This document shows, one piece after another, positions 6,723 through 9,765 of a DNA stretch of 9,765 nt (positions within the stretch are counted from its first letter, which is position 1; each line of letters starts with the position of its first letter). Made by a program: the position numbers and the translations under genes. Source of the stretch: JBGPYM01 sp041493205 (lineage in GTDB: Bacteria; Bacteroidota; Ignavibacteria; UBA10030; UBA6906); the NCBI GenBank assembly GCA_041493205.1, contig JBGPYM010000108.1:1-9765 (forward strand), written 5' to 3'. Below the pieces are notes generated by a model that was given only the letters and a program-made list of their open reading frames with translations, searched no databases and was not told where the DNA came from.

Positions 6723-7464
6723 AGTCTCGGTGCTGGGGGTCCGGGTCGGCCAGCTCGACCGTACAGCCCTGACGGCATCGCTCCTCACCGCCGCCCGGGC
6801 GGGGGAGTGCAGCATGTATTCCTATCTCAACGTCCACGCTCTGAATCTCGCCTGTGCCGATTCCCGTTTTCGCGCCATTTTGAACGGATCGGCGGTCACG
6901 TATTGCGATGGCGAAGGAGTGCGGGTCGGTGCCCGCATCCTCGGAACGCACCTGCCTCCCCGGACTGTCCTCACGTACTGGATCTGGGATCTCTGCTCGC
7001 TCTTTCAGAAGGAAGGGGTCTCGGTCTATTTTCTGGGCGGGGCAACCAGCGTCGTCGATACTGCCGTAGAAAAAATCAGGAGCAGTTTTCCGCGGCTTCG
7101 GATCACGGGCTGGCACCATGGATACTTCGAGAAGTCGGGAAACGAAAGCAGGACAGTGGTGGAACAGATCAATAAGGCTGCGCCGGACGTCCTCTTTGTC
7201 GGGTTTGGGATGCCGATGCAGGAATACTGGATCGAGGAAAACCGGCGTACCCTCCGTACGGGCGCCGTTCTCCCTTCGGGTTCGATGATTGATTATATCG
7301 CAGGTGCGCGAGCGCCTGCTCCGTCGTGGATGGCCGACCATGGCCTGGAATGGCTCTTCCGGTTTTTCAGAGAACCGCGGCGCCTCTGGCGCCGCTACCT
7401 GTTCGGAAACCCCCTGTTCCTTCTTCGCGTCATAGCCCAGCGGATTCGCTCGGGGAGGGGTTGA
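6715..7464 (+). CDS. WecG/TagA/CpsF family glycosyltransferase (GT26)
   Basis: This 249-residue GT26 enzyme resembles WecG (UDP-ManNAcA transferase) and TagA (UDP-ManNAc transferase), which add the second sugar to an undecaprenyl-diphosphate-linked glycan. Landmarks are YLNVHALNLA (37-46), YCDGEGVRVGARILG with Asp65 in the position of the TagA catalytic Asp, FLGGATSVVDTAVEKI, DVLFVGFGMPMQEYW (the Gln aligns with the active-site Gln in the usual PKQE motif) and GSMIDYIAGARAPAP. The C-terminus is basic and aromatic (LFRFFREPRRLWRRYLFGNP), like the TagA tail that closes the active site and associates with the membrane. I chose ATG 6715 because MHEVSVLGV fits the family's usual N-terminus; GTG 6703 is possible. 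It overlaps the GT9 gene by 8 bases and the C25 gene by one. Its presence implies a polyprenol-linked glycan; the initiating sugar-phosphate transferase is not in the window. The sugar transferred is unknown. Confidence 0.94.
   Translation: MHEVSVLGVRVGQLDRTALTASLLTAARAGECSMYSYLNVHALNLACADSRFRAILNGSAVTYCDGEGVRVGARILGTHLPPRTVLTYWIWDLCSLFQKEGVSVYFLGGATSVVDTAVEKIRSSFPRLRITGWHHGYFEKSGNESRTVVEQINKAAPDVLFVGFGMPMQEYWIEENRRTLRTGAVLPSGSMIDYIAGARAPAPSWMADHGLEWLFRFFREPRRLWRRYLFGNPLFLLRVIAQRIRSGRG
7452..7460 (+). promoter_or_regulatory. Strong Shine-Dalgarno of the C25 gene inside the WecG-family gene
   Basis: GGGGAGGGG lies in the last codons of the WecG-family gene; GGAGG (7454-7458) is 5 bases from the ATG at 7464. 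Together with the TGATG stop/start overlap it indicates translational coupling and fixes the C25 start. It stands out because the GT1, GT9 and WecG-family starts have no clear Shine-Dalgarno. Confidence 0.7.
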
Positions 7465-9765
7465 TGCGCAGACTCGTGCCATCGCTCCTTCTGGCAGCTT
7501 CGATAGTGACGATCGCCCTCCACACTGCCGCCGGAGAAAAACCGCGTCCAGGTTTTACGGTGCGGAGCGATGCGGGCGGCTGGAGTGTGTCGTATGCGGG
7601 CCGCGGGTTTGCCCCCTCGATCGTGCAAATCGACGGTGGGCACTACCTCCTCTTCAGCGGACCTCCGGCAACGGCGCCTCGTGATTCGGGTTCACCGCAG
7701 CTCCCGGTCGATATCCTCAGCCTTGGAATCCCGGAGGGTGCCGGGATCAGCGTGACACTCATTGATCCGGTGTATCAGGAGTCGGGCGGCCAACTCGTTG
7801 CCCCCGTTCCGGGGTTCCGCGCGACGGATGAACATGAGGCCGTTGCAGTCTACCGGAAAAGCGCCACGGCATACTCCTCCAACAGGTACTTCCCCGGTCG
7901 CGAGATCTGGACCGATCCTCCGTTCACACTCCGCTCACAGCGGATCGCCACAGTCCATCTCGCACCGCTTCAGTACAATCCCGTTACGAAAGTCCTCCGC
8001 TGGCTCGTCAGTGGCACGGTGCGCATCACCATTACGGGCGTTGATCCGTCCCTGCCGGTCCTCTCTGCAGGAGGCACGAACGCAGACCCGCAGTTTGAAG
8101 ATGTGTACCGGTCGCTCATCGCAAACTACGATCAGGCAAAACAGTGGCGGTCACCGGCCCCGCGGCCGTCGTCCATCCTCGCTGATCCTTCGCGCGACTG
8201 GTTCACGCCCGGGCGGAAATACTACCGGATCCCGGTTGCGGCAGATGGATGGTACAAAGTAACAAAGGGCGATCTATTTGCGGCAGGCGCACCTGCAGGC
8301 TCCCCCGACACTTCAACTATGGCCCTGTACTACCTCGGAGCAGCAGTTCCATTTACTCTCCGGCCTGACTCGAGCATCGAATTTTACGGCCTGCGCCACC
8401 GGGGGGATTCCACCTACCTCGATTTCTATGCCGACACGAGCGTTTACTGGCTGACGTGGGGCGGCTCACCGGGGACAAAGTACAATGCCGTCCAGCAGCC
8501 CCCCGGGGCTCCTGGGCTCGATCTTGGGTCCGGAACTGAATTCAGACATCTGGAAGAAAACACCGACTATTACGAAGGGACGGGAGATCAGGAAATCACC
8601 GACACGGGTCCCGTCCCCGGTGAAGGGTGGGTGTGGGACTATTATTATCCCGGTACGCGTCTGCCTTACAGATTCTCGATCGACAGTCTCGACCCGACCG
8701 CCTCGACGGCCACACTCCGGGTCAGACTTTACAGCACGACCCCCAATTTCACAACGCCGAATCACCTGGCGCGTTTCTGGATCAACGACTCACTGGCGGG
8801 TGTGGTGACGTTCAATGGACGGCAACAGGGTCTCTTTCTTGCGTCGTTCCCCGCATCGTGGCTCAGGGAGGGGTCCAACACGCTGACGATTCTCTCGGAT
8901 CCGCCTCCGGGAAGCCTTGTAAATCAGTTTTACCTCGACTGGTATGAAGTTGAGTACCCGCGACTCCTTCGTGCTGTTGGGGGGCGTCTGGTGTTCAGCT
9001 CGCCGGGATCTTCGGGTGGCGCCCCGGCACGATTCACTGTGAGCGGATTTGCCTCGCCTTCGATTGAAGTATATGACCTCACCGGCGGCAGGAGGATTAC
9101 AGGCGGATCAGTGAGCGGATCCCCTGCGACCGGCTATACGATCGCATTCCAGGATACGTTTTCGCTCCCGGGCCGCTATGCGGTGATCGAATCGGGGAGC
9201 GCGTTGCCCGTCCTGCCGGTCCGGTCGAAAATCTTTGCTGACATCCGTACGAATCCTCAGGGGACGGATTACATCATCATCGCGCACAGCGACTTCATGA
9301 CCACCGCGCAGCAGCTTGCGGCGCACCGCCGGACTGTCAACGGCGTCAGGGTAACGGTCGTGGACGTGCAGGACATCTACGACGAATTCAATTACGGCAT
9401 GTTGAATGCCGAGGTCATCAAGTCGTTTCTGCAGCTTGCGTACCAGCAATGGCCCTCGCCTGCGCCGGCGGCCCTTCTACTCTTCGGCGATGCGAGCTGG
9501 GACTACCACCGCTACATGGCGACAACCATCAAAACCAATTTCGTCCCGGCTTACGGCGTCCCTGCGGGAGACAACTGGTACGCGTGCTTCGACTCACTCC
9601 ATCCGTTTCTCCCGTCGCTCCTGATCGGGAGAATCCCCGCACAAGATCCGGTGCAGGCGGAACGGACCGTGGCAAAGATTATCGGGTACGAGGCCGTTGT
9701 CCCCGCAGAGTGGACCAAAAGCTTCCTGATGATTTCGGGGGGAACGACGCCGGGCGAAAAGCTCA
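7464..9765 (+). CDS. Secreted peptidase family C25 (gingipain/PorU-like) protein, C-terminus outside window
   Basis: The frame is open from ATG 7464 to the window end (767 codons), with no stop. A signal peptide (MRRLVPSLLLAASIVTIALH, cleavage near TAA/GE at 23-24) leads into a gingipain-type propeptide region at about 30-195, with GSPQLPVDILSLGIP, SNRYFPGREIW and LAPLQYNPVTKVLRWLVSG as typical text. A PorU-like beta-rich domain follows: RKYYRIPVAADGWYKV (about 250), SSIEFYGLRHRGDSTYLDFY and YWLTWGG (about 330), VPGEGWVWDYYYPG (about 390) and FYLDWYEVEYPR (about 490). The C25 domain starts near 600 with TDYIIIAHSDF, then LLLFGDASWDYHRY, VPAYGVPAGDNWYACFDSL and LIGRIPAQDP. The catalytic His and Cys of the family lie further on and cannot be checked. 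The protein should cross the inner membrane by Sec, and perhaps the outer membrane by type IX secretion if it has a C-terminal sorting domain. It could be a protease, a PorU/PorU2-type sortase, or an inactive relative. It is coupled to the WecG-family gene. Confidence 0.93.
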   Translation, partial: MRRLVPSLLLAASIVTIALHTAAGEKPRPGFTVRSDAGGWSVSYAGRGFAPSIVQIDGGHYLLFSGPPATAPRDSGSPQLPVDILSLGIPEGAGISVTLIDPVYQESGGQLVAPVPGFRATDEHEAVAVYRKSATAYSSNRYFPGREIWTDPPFTLRSQRIATVHLAPLQYNPVTKVLRWLVSGTVRITITGVDPSLPVLSAGGTNADPQFEDVYRSLIANYDQAKQWRSPAPRPSSILADPSRDWFTPGRKYYRIPVAADGWYKVTKGDLFAAGAPAGSPDTSTMALYYLGAAVPFTLRPDSSIEFYGLRHRGDSTYLDFYADTSVYWLTWGGSPGTKYNAVQQPPGAPGLDLGSGTEFRHLEENTDYYEGTGDQEITDTGPVPGEGWVWDYYYPGTRLPYRFSIDSLDPTASTATLRVRLYSTTPNFTTPNHLARFWINDSLAGVVTFNGRQQGLFLASFPASWLREGSNTLTILSDPPPGSLVNQFYLDWYEVEYPRLLRAVGGRLVFSSPGSSGGAPARFTVSGFASPSIEVYDLTGGRRITGGSVSGSPATGYTIAFQDTFSLPGRYAVIESGSALPVLPVRSKIFADIRTNPQGTDYIIIAHSDFMTTAQQLAAHRRTVNGVRVTVVDVQDIYDEFNYGMLNAEVIKSFLQLAYQQWPSPAPAALLLFGDASWDYHRYMATTIKTNFVPAYGVPAGDNWYACFDSLHPFLPSLLIGRIPAQDPVQAERTVAKIIGYEAVVPAEWTKSFLMISGGTTPGEKL

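Noticed and set aside
6568..7482. Leftward open frame of 304 codons antisense to the GT9/WecG/C25 junction
   Set aside because: It lies over three recognisable sense-strand genes, has Arg/Pro-rich composition typical of antisense frames, no ribosome binding site and no recognisable motif.
7762..8262. Rightward open frame of 166 codons inside the C25 gene
   Set aside because: It is in a different frame within the propeptide and PorU-like region, whose own frame is uninterrupted and matches known families.

Overview
The window looks like chromosomal DNA of a moderately GC-rich member of the Bacteroidota/Chlorobi/Ignavibacteria (FCB) lineage. Three things point that way. The last gene is a peptidase family C25 (gingipain/PorU-like) protein with a gingipain-type propeptide, a family concentrated in bacteria with type IX secretion. 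Several promoters fit the Bacteroidota pattern (TTTG, about 19-20 bases, TAnnTTTG) as well as a sigma70 pattern. Several starts lack a Shine-Dalgarno sequence. The exact taxon cannot be read from the window. No mobile element, CRISPR array or integrase is visible.

Left part (1-2010). A truncated, leftward nfeD-type gene (membrane-anchored ClpP-class serine protease) is divergent from a rightward isocitrate lyase/PEP mutase superfamily gene. The 177 bases between them hold two near-identical promoters facing each other, with -35 boxes in a perfect 9-bp inverted repeat and -10 boxes sharing one base. The lyase-family gene converges with a leftward tRNA-Ser(GGA) gene; only 12 bases separate them, and a stem-loop that pairs best in the tRNA-strand RNA lies in the end of the lyase coding region.

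Middle part (2013-7464). Back-to-back promoters drive the tRNA leftward and a rightward glycosyltransferase operon. Three GT4 glycosyltransferases follow one another through ATGA stop/start overlaps. After a 68-base gap with a possible weak promoter come a GT9 (heptosyltransferase-like) gene and a WecG/TagA/CpsF (GT26) gene, also overlapping. Together they look like enzymes that build a lipid-linked surface glycan or LPS part on the cytoplasmic face of the inner membrane. No initiating phosphoglycosyl transferase, flippase, polymerase or ligase is in the window.

Right part (7464-end). The WecG-family gene overlaps by one base (TGATG, with a strong Shine-Dalgarno) a large secreted C25 protein that runs off the window: signal peptide, gingipain-type propeptide region, PorU-like N-terminal domain, then the start of the C25 peptidase domain. 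In Porphyromonas gingivalis the C25-family sortase PorU attaches secreted proteins to A-LPS. Translational coupling of a C25 protein to a glycan-assembly operon is therefore the most interesting feature here: it may link glycan synthesis to processing or anchoring of surface proteins. That link is inference; the catalytic His and Cys and the C-terminus lie beyond the window.
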